Assembly (NCBI GenBank): GCA_964434385.1
Contig: CAYSUW010000023.1
Location: 1-14,736 of the forward strand
Origin: GCA-002700125 sp964434385
GTDB lineage: Bacteria > Chloroflexota > Dehalococcoidia > Lucifugimonadales > Lucifugimonadaceae
Direction of reading: 5' to 3'
Length of the DNA stretch: 14,736 bases
Below are positions 6,248-13,086 of the stretch, piece by piece. A program made the position numbers and the translations under genes. Numbering within the stretch: position 1 is the first letter of the stretch; every line of letters begins with the position of its first letter. The notes beneath the pieces are model-generated. The model had not been told where the DNA came from, made no database searches, and was given only the letters and a program-made list of their open reading frames with translations.

Positions 6248-7132
6248 TTAAATAAGAGCAATCACCACACCTACCATACATAAAACAACTCCTATTTGAC
6301 TTAAAAGCATTATTTTTTCTTTCAAAAATATCCTTCCAAGAATAATAGCTGCAATTGGAGAAGAACTTCCTAAAATTACTGTTAGAGAAGCTTCTCCAAA
6401 AAAAAGACTGGTAAACCAAAATAACATAGAAAAAGTAGCAATAAAGGAAGCTGAAAGAACAAAGAATTTATTATTATTATCTTCATACAAAAAACTTAGT
6501 CGGAATCTCTTAAACCAAATTGAGAGAATCAGATATACAGTTAACACGGACAATGACCTGATTAATGTAACTTGAAGAACCCCTGTATTTTCTAATACTT
6601 GATCAAGAATTAAATTACCTGAACACCACAGTAATCCAGCAAATAAACAATATAATAAACTCTTATAATTCAAAAAAAATGTGCGAAAAGAAAATTTATC
6701 ATTTGCCCCATTACCGGAACTGAGATTGATTAAAATTACGCCAAAAATAATAAAAAAAGCACTTAATATTAAATAAAAACTTAAAGAATCATTAAAAATC
6801 CATTTACTTGCAACCATTGTAAATAAAATAAAACTACTAACAATTACTGTTAAAGTTAAGCCTATTTTTAACTCGTTTAATGCTTTGATATAACTAAAAG
6901 TACCAAGAATATTGAAACATGCAGCTAATATACTTAAAAATATCAAGGATGATGATAATTGAAGAAAACCTGCCCAAGCTCCAAATATAGCACACAATAT
7001 CAACACAACAGTTACAGAAAAAAATCCTTCAGGAAGCATGAATGAGAATCTATGTCTTTCTGCGGTTTTCCTCAATAATACACCTGTGGTACCCCAACAT
7101 ACTGCAGACATAATAGCCATAATTTCACTCAA
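6248..7132 (-). CDS. EamA/DMT-superfamily transporter
   Basis: Integral inner-membrane protein of 294 residues with about ten hydrophobic helices in two EamA repeats, the family's usual size and layout. The first repeat begins AVCWGTTGVLLRK (10-22). The second begins around 157 and ends with the typical SSPIAAIILGRIFLKEK (257-273) and a final helix at 279-294. Members export or import small metabolites such as amino acids or sugars; the substrate is not predictable. The start is a TTG at 7132: AGGAG at 7140-7144 lies seven bases before it, whereas the first in-frame ATG (7120) would be 19 bases from that site. It is divergent from the copy-4 lipoprotein. Confidence 0.9.
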   Translation of the reverse strand: MSEIMAIMSAVCWGTTGVLLRKTAERHRFSFMLPEGFFSVTVVLILCAIFGAWAGFLQLSSSLIFLSILAACFNILGTFSYIKALNELKIGLTLTVIVSSFILFTMVASKWIFNDSLSFYLILSAFFIIFGVILINLSSGNGANDKFSFRTFFLNYKSLLYCLFAGLLWCSGNLILDQVLENTGVLQVTLIRSLSVLTVYLILSIWFKRFRLSFLYEDNNNKFFVLSASFIATFSMLFWFTSLFFGEASLTVILGSSSPIAAIILGRIFLKEKIMLLSQIGVVLCMVGVVIALI

Positions 7133-7139
7133 TTATCAA

Positions 7140-7144
7140 CTCCT
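7140..7144 (-). promoter_or_regulatory. Shine-Dalgarno site deciding a TTG start
   Basis: AGGAG on the minus strand, seven bases before the TTG at 7132. The spacing fits TTG initiation of the EamA gene and argues against the ATG four codons downstream. Confidence 0.65.
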
Positions 7145-7234
7145 ACAATTTTTAAAGTAATGATACCTAGGATTTAAATAAAGAATCATAAAAAACTCTC
7201 TACAAAATAGATCATTAAAGGTAACATATTCACT

Positions 7235-7774
7235 ATGAACAAGATATTAATTATCGCAACAATTTTTCTAGTTCTAGTTAGTTGTTCAAGTGAAAAATCT
7301 AAAGATACTTCACTTGAAATAGTTTCTGATACAGGAAAAACTTTTACTTTCGATGATCTCAAATCTATCGGTTACAAGAAAAACAGAACTTATGATATTT
7401 CAGAACTTAAAGGAGCAACAGGAGCATGGTATGGTTTTTGGGGAGAAACCAGAAGTACTTCAAAGGACTATGAAGTAAGAATTTATAATAATCACTCTGA
7501 TGCGGTCTCTATGGGTGAAAATCTTGCTAAGGAAGTGACTGGGGATGATGCAATAATTACTAAAGAAGCTACTTGGAAAGAAGGAATTAAAGATAGAAGA
7601 CAGGTTGGAGGAGGACGCACAAAAGGAACCTTGGAATTACAAGCTACCGGTATTTTCCCAAAATACGGAAATTATGTAATTTATGGAAATATAATTCTGT
7701 TGTGTGAAGGACAAGAAGAAATATCACTAGAATCATGCTGGAAATTAATTAATGCTCTAAATGATTCAAAGTAA
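7235..7774 (+). CDS. Lipoprotein of the seven-copy family (copy 4)
   Basis: Predicted lipoprotein of 179 residues with the canonical lipobox LVSC (Cys17) and a Ser-Ser after the lipidated Cys. Family blocks: TFTFDDLKSIGYKK, LKGATGAWYGFWG, DYEVRIYNNHSDAVSMG, LAKEVTGDDA, EATWKEGIKDRR, a loop (QVGGGRTKG...) without cysteines, FPKYGNYVIYGNIILLCEG, and the paired C-terminal Cys in ESCWKL. It is the nearest relative of copy 3. It is the first of three same-strand genes (copy 5 after 29 bases, then a small membrane protein). Only a weak AAAGG lies upstream, about 13 bases from the ATG. The 102-base divergent region with the EamA gene should hold both promoters; I see no confident -35/-10 pair there. 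Function unknown. Confidence 0.87.
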   Translation: MNKILIIATIFLVLVSCSSEKSKDTSLEIVSDTGKTFTFDDLKSIGYKKNRTYDISELKGATGAWYGFWGETRSTSKDYEVRIYNNHSDAVSMGENLAKEVTGDDAIITKEATWKEGIKDRRQVGGGRTKGTLELQATGIFPKYGNYVIYGNIILLCEGQEEISLESCWKLINALNDSK

Positions 7775-7803
7775 TATTCAACTCAAATTAATGCATTTCC
7801 AAT

Positions 7804-8325
7804 ATGAAACAAATCATAATCACATTTTTAGTCATTGTTATATTCTCAAGTTGCTCTAAAACTGAAGGAAATGATCACGAACAAATTATTTCTAAAATTA
7901 GTAACAATCAAATAACCTATTCAATAAACGATTTCCTAGAAATAGGTTTTAAAAAAACCAAAGAATATAATGTAGATGAATTGCCATTCGCAGATTCTGC
8001 ATTTTGGGGATTTTGGAAAAATAATTTGGATGGCCCTAAGGAATTTGAAATCCGTTTTTACCCAACTCATCAAATACTAATCGAAAATGGAATAAATTTT
8101 GCCGATGAAGTGATAGGAAAAGAAGCAAAATTAACTAAAAAACATGCTACTTGGAAAGAAGGAATTAAAGATCGAAGATGGGGAGGATTTTATCTAGATG
8201 GAAGTATTGATCCAAAATATTACGGCTATATAGTGTACTCAAATTTCATTATTTTTTGTGAAGGAAGAGAACAGGAACAATCTATTACAAGATGCTCAGA
8301 AATAATTAAAAAAATAAAAAAATAA
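7804..8325 (+). CDS. Lipoprotein of the seven-copy family (copy 5), short-loop type
   Basis: Predicted lipoprotein of 173 residues with leader ending FSSC (Cys17). It keeps the family order: ITYSINDFLEIGFKK, LPFADSAFWGFW, EFEIRFYPTHQ, FADEVIGKEA, HATWKEGIKDRR, PKYYGYIVYSNFIIFCEG and a final Cys in TRCSEI. It has diverged at positions conserved elsewhere: the Asp-Ala after the His is replaced (THQILIENG) and Gly-Asn becomes Ser-Asn. The loop before PKY is short and Gly-poor (WGGFYLDGSID), unlike the long Gly-rich loops of other copies. No ribosome-binding site is evident. It lies between copy 4 and the 52-residue membrane protein in an apparent operon. Function unknown. Confidence 0.85.
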   Translation: MKQIIITFLVIVIFSSCSKTEGNDHEQIISKISNNQITYSINDFLEIGFKKTKEYNVDELPFADSAFWGFWKNNLDGPKEFEIRFYPTHQILIENGINFADEVIGKEAKLTKKHATWKEGIKDRRWGGFYLDGSIDPKYYGYIVYSNFIIFCEGREQEQSITRCSEIIKKIKK

Positions 8326-8334
8326 TTTTAAAAA

Positions 8335-8493
8335 ATGAATGATAAAAAGAAACATTTTGAAGAAGCAAAAAAGAAAAGAATAAAAATTAAGGGAAGAGGC
8401 TTTTCTCCAATAACTATGGAAAGATCTAAAGGTTTCTGGTTAATGCTTACTGTAATGGTTATCCTGTTTCTAGCGAAAATACTATTCTATTAA
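8335..8493 (+). CDS. Small C-terminally anchored membrane protein (52 aa)
   Basis: A short frame from the ATG at 8335 to the TAA at 8491-8493. The first 32 residues are very basic (KKKHFEEAKKKRIKIKGRG), followed by a single hydrophobic helix from about Phe34 to Tyr52 that runs to the C-terminus. By charge the N-terminus should stay in the cytoplasm. It starts nine bases after the stop of lipoprotein copy 5 and ends two bases before the convergent gene's stop, so it fills an otherwise coding-free slot and looks like the third cistron of that operon. No ribosome-binding site is visible. I do not recognise it; tail-anchored helpers of this size occur beside many membrane systems. Confidence 0.6.
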   Translation: MNDKKKHFEEAKKKRIKIKGRGFSPITMERSKGFWLMLTVMVILFLAKILFY

Positions 8494-8495
8494 TA

Positions 8496-8981
8496 CTATT
8501 TTCTCCAACCTCTTTTGCCTTTTCCAGACATCATATATTCAATCTTCTCATCCGCCTCTTCCTGAGTTATTTTTCCAGAATCAATCATAGATTGCATTTT
8601 TTCTCTCATTTCCTCTTCAGTAGGCATCTTTTTATGGCCTTTTTTCGAATGCCATCTTTTGCCTTTTCCAGACATCATATATTCAATCTTCTCATCCGCC
8701 TCTTCCTGAGTTATTTTCCCAGAATCAATCATAGATTGTATTTTCAGTTTAATATTCTCTTTCCTTTCAGAAAACATCTCATCTCTTACTTCTTTAATTG
8801 CATTAGCCAAAATATTTTCATCAATATTAAGTTTTTGTGCTAACTTAGACTCGAAAGAGTTAGAAGGAGAATCACCATCATCTGCTAAAGCGTAAGAGCA
8901 AGAAGAGTATAAAAAAGAAAAAGCTATTAAAAATAATAATAAATATGTCTTTTTGGTTTTTAGAAGATAATGATTAAACAT
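8496..8981 (-). CDS. Secreted protein with duplicated 'DSGKITQEEAD' module
   Basis: Predicted exported protein of 161 residues. The N-terminus carries a signal peptide (hydrophobic 13-27) that could end at YSSC as a lipoprotein or at ALA-DDGD as a type I site (after Ala33). The mature part begins LAQKLNIDENILANAIKEVRDEM (48-69) and continues into DSGKITQEEADEKIEYM. This order resembles small exported proteins common in Chloroflexota and Firmicutes (DUF2680-like), whose function is unknown. A second, almost identical module follows, with a Lys/His-rich spacer (residues 108-119), so the repeats are at 84-109 and 132-157. The C-terminus is strongly basic. No ribosome-binding site is evident. It converges on the small membrane gene with a two-base gap and is divergent from copy 6. 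Confidence 0.8.
   Translation of the reverse strand: MFNHYLLKTKKTYLLLFLIAFSFLYSSCSYALADDGDSPSNSFESKLAQKLNIDENILANAIKEVRDEMFSERKENIKLKIQSMIDSGKITQEEADEKIEYMMSGKGKRWHSKKGHKKMPTEEEMREKMQSMIDSGKITQEEADEKIEYMMSGKGKRGWRK
8511..8744 (-). repeat. Near-identical 90-bp direct repeats, 144-bp period
   Basis: 8511-8600 and 8655-8744 match at 88 of 90 bases (differences near the 'ttattttt' run and at the 'attgc/attgt' position). They encode the two copies of the 26-residue module of the secreted protein. The DNA-level identity, including third positions, points to a recent internal duplication or gene conversion. Confidence 0.9.
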
Positions 8982-9067
8982 TTTTATCTGAAAATTAAAA
9001 TTTATTTATACATATCATAACATTTCTAGATTAAACTAACACTTCAGAGAAGCTATAAATTTAAGTT

Positions 9068-9601
9068 ATGAAAACAAAATTAATAATTTGTGGGATTTTT
9101 TGTATCTTCTTTTTAGTCTGTTGTGAAAATAAAACTCCTACTATTTCAATCCCAGAAAAAATCAACTCCACTGATAAGATCTTTGATATTAAAAACTTAA
9201 ATGAGTTTGGATTTAAAGAAAACAAAGAATATGACGTTACAAATTTACCTAAAGCTTTGTCTAGTTACTACGGTTGGATAAAAAATGAACAAGATGTACT
9301 AAAAGACATAGAAATAAGATTTTATGAGTCTCATGAAGATGCTTTAACTTTTGGATTCGATCTAGCAAAAGAAGTAACTGGAAAAGATGCGAAAATTTCT
9401 AAAAAAGACGTCAAATGGAAAGAAGGACATAACGACAGAAGATCTAATAAAAGATCTGGAACAGGAGGATTGGGACCAGGATCTGGAAAAGCCAAATATG
9501 GAAACTTTGTTATCATTGGAAACATGATTCTATTATGTGAAGGATCTGAAACTACATCATTGGAACTTTGCAATCAATTAACTAGTAAATTATTACCTTA
9601 A
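9068..9601 (+). CDS. Lipoprotein of the seven-copy family (copy 6)
   Basis: Predicted lipoprotein of 177 residues. The leader ends FLVCC. With Cys19 as the lipidated residue, -1 is Cys rather than Gly/Ala/Ser, so the lipobox is unusual. The family pattern is clear: IFDIKNLNEFGFKE, LPKALSSYYGW, DIEIRFYESHEDALTFG, LAKEVTGKDA, a variant VKWKEGHNDRR, a Gly-rich loop without cysteines, AKYGNFVIIGNMILLCEG and a final Cys in ELCNQL. The gene is followed after 18 bases by the AGE-family sugar enzyme on the same strand, suggesting one transcript. It is divergent from the secreted repeat protein across 86 bases. No strong ribosome-binding site. Function unknown. Confidence 0.86.
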   Translation: MKTKLIICGIFCIFFLVCCENKTPTISIPEKINSTDKIFDIKNLNEFGFKENKEYDVTNLPKALSSYYGWIKNEQDVLKDIEIRFYESHEDALTFGFDLAKEVTGKDAKISKKDVKWKEGHNDRRSNKRSGTGGLGPGSGKAKYGNFVIIGNMILLCEGSETTSLELCNQLTSKLLP

Positions 9602-9619
9602 AAAATATGTATTTTCAAA

Positions 9620-10816
9620 ATGAATTATAAAAATCCGGATTTCCTAAAAAATCATATAAAAAGCATCATTTCTTTCTATCATCCATCATGTATTGATAAC
9701 GAGTTTGGAGGTTACATAAACCAATTCCGTGATGATGGGACAATTTATGATCGTATGACTAAACATCTTGTAGGAACATGTCGGTTTATATATATCTATT
9801 CTGTATCTTCTTTAGTACTAGATGATAAAGAGTATAAAGAATGTGCTGAACATGGATTTAAATTTCTAAGAGAAACTCATAAACAAGCTGATGGTGGATT
9901 TGCATGGCTCTTACAAGGAAAAGAAGTTGAAGACGATACAAGATTTTGTTACGGACATGCTTTTGTCCTACTAGCTGGAGCAGTAGGTGCTAAAGCAGGC
10001 ATAAATGGAACTAAAGAATTTCTTGATGAAACTTACGATCTACTAGAAAAACGATTCTGGAATCCTAGTGATCAATTGTACGTAGATGAAATGAAAAAAG
10101 ACTGGAAAGATATAGACCCCTACAGGGGGCAAAATGCCAATATGCATATGTGTGAAGGTATGCTTTCAGCTTTTGAAGCAACAGGAGATCAAAAATATTT
10201 AGATAGAGCATATATTTTAGCTAAAAGAATTTGTGTAGATCTAACAAAACAGACTGGTGGATTAATATGGGAACATTTTAAAACTGACTGGACGCCAGAT
10301 TGGGAATATAACAAAGATGATCCTTACCATATGTTTAAACCATACGGCTACAACCTAGGCCATTCTATAGAATGGGCAAAATTATTATTAATTCTTGAAC
10401 GTTATCGCCCAGAACAATGGATGATTGAAACTGCTAAAAACCTGTTTGATGAAGCAATAGAAAAAAGCTGGGACAATGAAAATGGAGGAATGCACTATAC
10501 ATTATCTCCAAATAAAAATTTGTTAGATAAAGATAGGTATTATTGGGTAATTGCAGAAACTTTTGCTACCGCAGCCCTAATGGCGCTTAGAACAGGAGAA
10601 TCACATTATTGGAATTGGTATAACAAAGTTTGGGAATATGCTGATAAGAATTTTGTAGATCATAAATATGGAGCTTGGTACCGAATTTTAAATGCTGAAA
10701 ATGAAAAATATGATGATTTTAAAAGCTCTCCTTCTAAAGCTGATTACCATCCTGTAGGAGCTTGTTATGAGACTCTACAAGCTATGAACCTTAAATCTGA
10801 AAATATGTTTACCTGA
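9620..10816 (+). CDS. AGE-superfamily sugar isomerase/epimerase (YihS/mannose-isomerase-like)
   Basis: Cytoplasmic (alpha/alpha)6-barrel enzyme of 398 residues, the usual family length, interconverting aldoses and ketoses or epimerising at C2. Active-site landmarks are in the right places: Arg55 (GTCRFIY), His176 (NANMHMCE), His248 and Glu251 (LGHSIEW), Glu313 (YYWVIAE) and His377 (DYHPVGACYE). The Arg55/His248/Glu251 spacing equals that of YihS and mannose isomerases as I recall them, favouring a ketose-aldose isomerase over a cellobiose epimerase. The substrate could be mannose, sulfoquinovose-like sugars or another hexose. No ribosome-binding site is obvious before the ATG. It lies 18 bases after lipoprotein copy 6. 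Its last eight bases overlap the end of the convergent SDR gene. Confidence 0.9.
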   Translation: MNYKNPDFLKNHIKSIISFYHPSCIDNEFGGYINQFRDDGTIYDRMTKHLVGTCRFIYIYSVSSLVLDDKEYKECAEHGFKFLRETHKQADGGFAWLLQGKEVEDDTRFCYGHAFVLLAGAVGAKAGINGTKEFLDETYDLLEKRFWNPSDQLYVDEMKKDWKDIDPYRGQNANMHMCEGMLSAFEATGDQKYLDRAYILAKRICVDLTKQTGGLIWEHFKTDWTPDWEYNKDDPYHMFKPYGYNLGHSIEWAKLLLILERYRPEQWMIETAKNLFDEAIEKSWDNENGGMHYTLSPNKNLLDKDRYYWVIAETFATAALMALRTGESHYWNWYNKVWEYADKNFVDHKYGAWYRILNAENEKYDDFKSSPSKADYHPVGACYETLQAMNLKSENMFT

Positions 10817-11579
10817 AACTTTCTGCATTAGATTTGGGTGAATAATTTAGAATTCTTTTTTGATTAGAAATATCCCAAATTTTCCATTGATTATTAGAAA
10901 CTCCAAAGAAAATGTTAAAAGTCACTTTTTCAGAAATGATACAAGCTTCTATCAGACCAGCTAAATCATCATGACTACACCAAGTTGCAAAAGATCTTTT
11001 AGATCCTAATGTTGATTGTGAAAGGGGAGAATTATCCTTGTTTACAGTACCAATTCTTAAGCATGCAATTTTTATTCCATATTTTTCATGAAAATATCTT
11101 CCTAGATTTTCTCCAAAAGCTTTACTGATACCATAAAAACTATCCGGTCTAACTAAACAATCAGGTTTTATAAGATCAAAATTACCTTCTAAGTTGTCAT
11201 AATTTCCAGAAATAATTTCTTTATAAGGATTATCATTTTCATATAGACCTACCGCATGATTTGAACTAGCAAAAACAATTTTTTTCACCTTAGCAATTCT
11301 TGATGCATCAAAAACATTTCTTGTACCTTCAATATTATTTTTCCTTATAATTTCCCATTCATCTGAAACCGAAGGATATGCGGCAAGATGAACTACAGTA
11401 TCAATTCTGTTTGAAAGCATAATATTTTTAAGTTTTTCAATATCTGAAATATCTGAGATTATCGTTTTTGGATATTTAGAAGCTACTATATCTAAACCCA
11501 CAAAATTATTGTTGTGGATTTTTTCAATAATTATTCCTCCTATTAATCCTCCTGCTCCAGTGACTAATATGTTATTCAT
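10809..11579 (-). CDS. Uronate dehydrogenase-type SDR (copy B)
   Basis: Predicted NAD-dependent oxidoreductase of 256 residues that would oxidise a hexuronate (or similar aldose) to the lactone. The cofactor loop is GAGGLIG (8-14) with Asp30 after the second strand. ASSNHAVGLY (104-113) and YGISKAFGENLGRYF (149-163, Tyr149 and Lys153) follow, then LRIGTVN, TWCSHDDLAGLIEA and the C-terminal PKSNAESFR. The Ser-Ser-Asn-His-x-x-Gly-Tyr, SHDD and NAExFR signatures match the Agrobacterium Udh family along the whole length, more closely than copy A does. An AAAGG site lies about five bases before the ATG, and a good promoter is at 11622-11649. Its stop overlaps the stop of the AGE gene on the other strand. 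Substrate assignment is by family only. Confidence 0.88.
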   Translation of the reverse strand: MNNILVTGAGGLIGGIIIEKIHNNNFVGLDIVASKYPKTIISDISDIEKLKNIMLSNRIDTVVHLAAYPSVSDEWEIIRKNNIEGTRNVFDASRIAKVKKIVFASSNHAVGLYENDNPYKEIISGNYDNLEGNFDLIKPDCLVRPDSFYGISKAFGENLGRYFHEKYGIKIACLRIGTVNKDNSPLSQSTLGSKRSFATWCSHDDLAGLIEACIISEKVTFNIFFGVSNNQWKIWDISNQKRILNYSPKSNAESFR

Positions 11580-11621
11580 ATTTACCTTTAATTTTTTTAA
11601 AATAATAACAGATTACATTTT

Positions 11622-11649
11622 ATTATAAGTTCGCTTATTAAGTTTCCAA
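11622..11649 (-). promoter_or_regulatory. Promoter of the uronate-dehydrogenase-like gene
   Basis: On the minus strand TTGGAA (11644-11649) is followed after 16 bases by a perfect TATAAT (11622-11627). Transcription would begin near 11615, giving a leader of about 36 bases before the ATG at 11579. The layout (16-base spacer, perfect -10) matches the cold-shock promoter at 1700-1727. A short hairpin-capable sequence, ATAAG-TTCG-CTTAT (11625-11638), overlaps the -10 box. Confidence 0.55.
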
Positions 11650-11812
11650 TATTAATTATCAAAAAATCATAAAAAATAACGAAATTAACAATTTTTTCCT
11701 GATTAATAGAAAAAATAATTAGAAAAACATGCAGTTATCGTAATGCTTGTATTTTATTTTGTAATCCTAGAAAGTTGATAAAAGAGATTAATTTTATGTT
11801 AGGAGGAAATTA
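11650..11812. other. Upstream part of a divergent intergenic region
   Basis: Together with the promoter to its left, this forms the largest gap in the window (11580-11812, 233 bases). It is very A/T-rich and contains no credible frame. At its right end AGGAGG (11801-11806), six bases before the ATG at 11813, is the strongest ribosome-binding site in the window. I could not find a convincing -35/-10 pair for the rightward gene. Confidence 0.5.
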
Positions 11813-12454
11813 ATGAATATAAGTAGTAAAACTCTAAGTAGCTGGTTACTGATTTTGGGTGCTATTCTGACTTTGGTAATTTGGGTAGGACTAGAACCTC
11901 AGTTAGTTGGAGATTACAATAGCCCACAAGAATTTTTGGGAAAGATGGCTGAGGCAGGAAATATAGGAGCATTACTTGGCTTATTAGGGGGAACATTTTT
12001 TCTTGCTCAAATAGTAGGAACAGTAATGTTTGCACGCCAACTTGGTGAAGGAGGTTCTGGAGCTACAATCGGAAATGTTGCAGCTATTCTCGGAATAGTA
12101 CTCGGTGCTGCTATTATAGTTACAAACGACTTAGGTCTTTCAGCTCTTGCAGCTGGATCTGCTGGGGATGAAGCTAGTGCCATGGTAGGGGCTCAAGTGT
12201 CATTTTATACTGGAGCTTCTTTTGGAATGCTCTTTGGACTTACATATTTATGCTTAAGCATACCTATGATTGGCCAGGCTAGTAATATGTTTCAAAAAGT
12301 TTTGGGTTACTTACTAGGATTGATAACTCTAGTAATGATAGTCTCAACGGTTGCAGCTTTAGACTTGCAAGATAGCATTTTGGGAATAATAATATGGCTT
12401 GGTTTGGTTGTTGTTTTAGTTTTAACTGGTATTGCAAATTTGAGAAAAGAATGA
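11813..12454 (+). CDS. Six-helix integral membrane protein, unknown function
   Basis: A 213-residue protein with hydrophobic segments at about 10-26, 52-74, 85-104, 131-152, 162-182 and 189-209. Loops contain YNSPQEFLGKMAEAGN (35-50) and an Ala/Gly-rich stretch at 110-125. There are few charged residues and no motif that I recognise. It resembles small multipass proteins of the DUF4386 kind in size, but I cannot make that assignment firmly. A perfect AGGAGG six bases before the ATG suggests high expression. Codon use is richer in G and C than in the neighbouring lipoproteins, as expected from the Gly/Ala-rich composition. It is monocistronic: a divergent gene lies upstream and a terminator stands at 12506-12540. 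Confidence 0.82.
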   Translation: MNISSKTLSSWLLILGAILTLVIWVGLEPQLVGDYNSPQEFLGKMAEAGNIGALLGLLGGTFFLAQIVGTVMFARQLGEGGSGATIGNVAAILGIVLGAAIIVTNDLGLSALAAGSAGDEASAMVGAQVSFYTGASFGMLFGLTYLCLSIPMIGQASNMFQKVLGYLLGLITLVMIVSTVAALDLQDSILGIIIWLGLVVVLVLTGIANLRKE

Positions 12455-12505
12455 CAAATCTTGCATAATTTTGCAGGAAAACTCAACAAATAGTATCAAT
12501 AATTT

Positions 12506-12540
12506 AGAGGGATTTAGTAAAACTAAGTCCCTCTTTGTTT
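12506..12540 (+). terminator. Rho-independent terminator after the six-helix membrane gene
   Basis: AGAGGGATTTAG (12506-12517), a five-base loop TAAAA and CTAAGTCCCTCT (12523-12534) form a 12-pair stem with a single G-U wobble, followed by TTTGTTT. It lies 51 bases after the stop at 12454 and is the only textbook intrinsic terminator in the window. Confidence 0.9.
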
Positions 12541-12590
12541 AATTAAATCAATTGCATCTTGTTTCTGTAACAATTGAGTAAGGAGACTAT

Positions 12591-12995
12591 ATGAAAAAAA
12601 AATATGAATTAGGAGGTGGGCCAGGTATGCTACCTGCCATTTCCAAAAATTATTCTAATGGAGTCAAAGTAGGAAATTTTATATTTACAGCAGGACAAGC
12701 AGCTTTAAATGAGAAAGGAGAACTAGTTGGGGCTAATGATATCCGAAAACAAACAGAACAAACATTAAAAAATATAAAAGGTGTCCTTAAAAGTCTAGGA
12801 GCTTCATTAAATAACGTAGTAAAAGTAACAGTATGGCTTAAAGACTTCAGTGATTATCAAGGAATGAATGAAATATATGTAAAGTATTTTGAAGAACCTA
12901 GGCCTGTAAGAGCTTGTGTTCAAGCAGACTTAGTGCCCATCTTTGATGATGATCTCTTAGTTGAAATAGAAGCTACTGCAGCAATCACAGATTAG
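12591..12995 (+). CDS. ridA: RidA/YjgF-family enamine/imine deaminase
   Basis: Cytoplasmic trimeric enzyme that hydrolyses reactive enamine/imine intermediates such as 2-aminoacrylate released by PLP enzymes, yielding ketoacid and ammonia. The protein is 134 residues, the standard size. Landmarks: AISKNYSNGVKVGNFIFTAG (16-35), the QTEQTLKNIKGVLKSLGASL helix (54-73), VVKVTVWLKDFSDY (76-89), PRPVRACVQADL with Arg107 at the position of the carboxylate-binding Arg, and VEIEATA (124-130) carrying the usual Glu. An AAGGAG site (12580-12585) lies five bases before the ATG. The gene stands alone behind a terminator. Small inverted repeats (CAATTG at 12549 and 12571; TTGTT/AACAA at 12559-12573) lie in its leader. 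Some members of this family have other substrates. Confidence 0.93.
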   Translation: MKKKYELGGGPGMLPAISKNYSNGVKVGNFIFTAGQAALNEKGELVGANDIRKQTEQTLKNIKGVLKSLGASLNNVVKVTVWLKDFSDYQGMNEIYVKYFEEPRPVRACVQADLVPIFDDDLLVEIEATAAITD

Positions 12996-13086
12996 TAAAA
13001 ACATAAAAGGCTCGAATTATGTAAGTTCTTCATATTATTAGTTCTTTAATGTAAAATCATGACAAATTATTATTAAGAGGATAAAT

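Noticed and set aside
8592..8843. Plus-strand Phe/His-rich frame across the secreted repeat protein
   Set aside because: The minus-strand frame has a signal peptide and a recognisable repeated module; this one only reflects its Lys/Glu-rich codons.
9331..9573. Minus-strand frame across lipoprotein copy 6
   Set aside because: It also mirrors Gly-rich codons of the real gene and has no start context or family resemblance.
2537..9601. Lipoprotein copies considered as a mobile or invertible cassette system (shuffling of loop variants)
   Set aside because: I see no recombinase, no inverted repeats flanking the copies and no shared DNA borders; similarity is limited to coding blocks, as expected from ordinary duplication and divergence.
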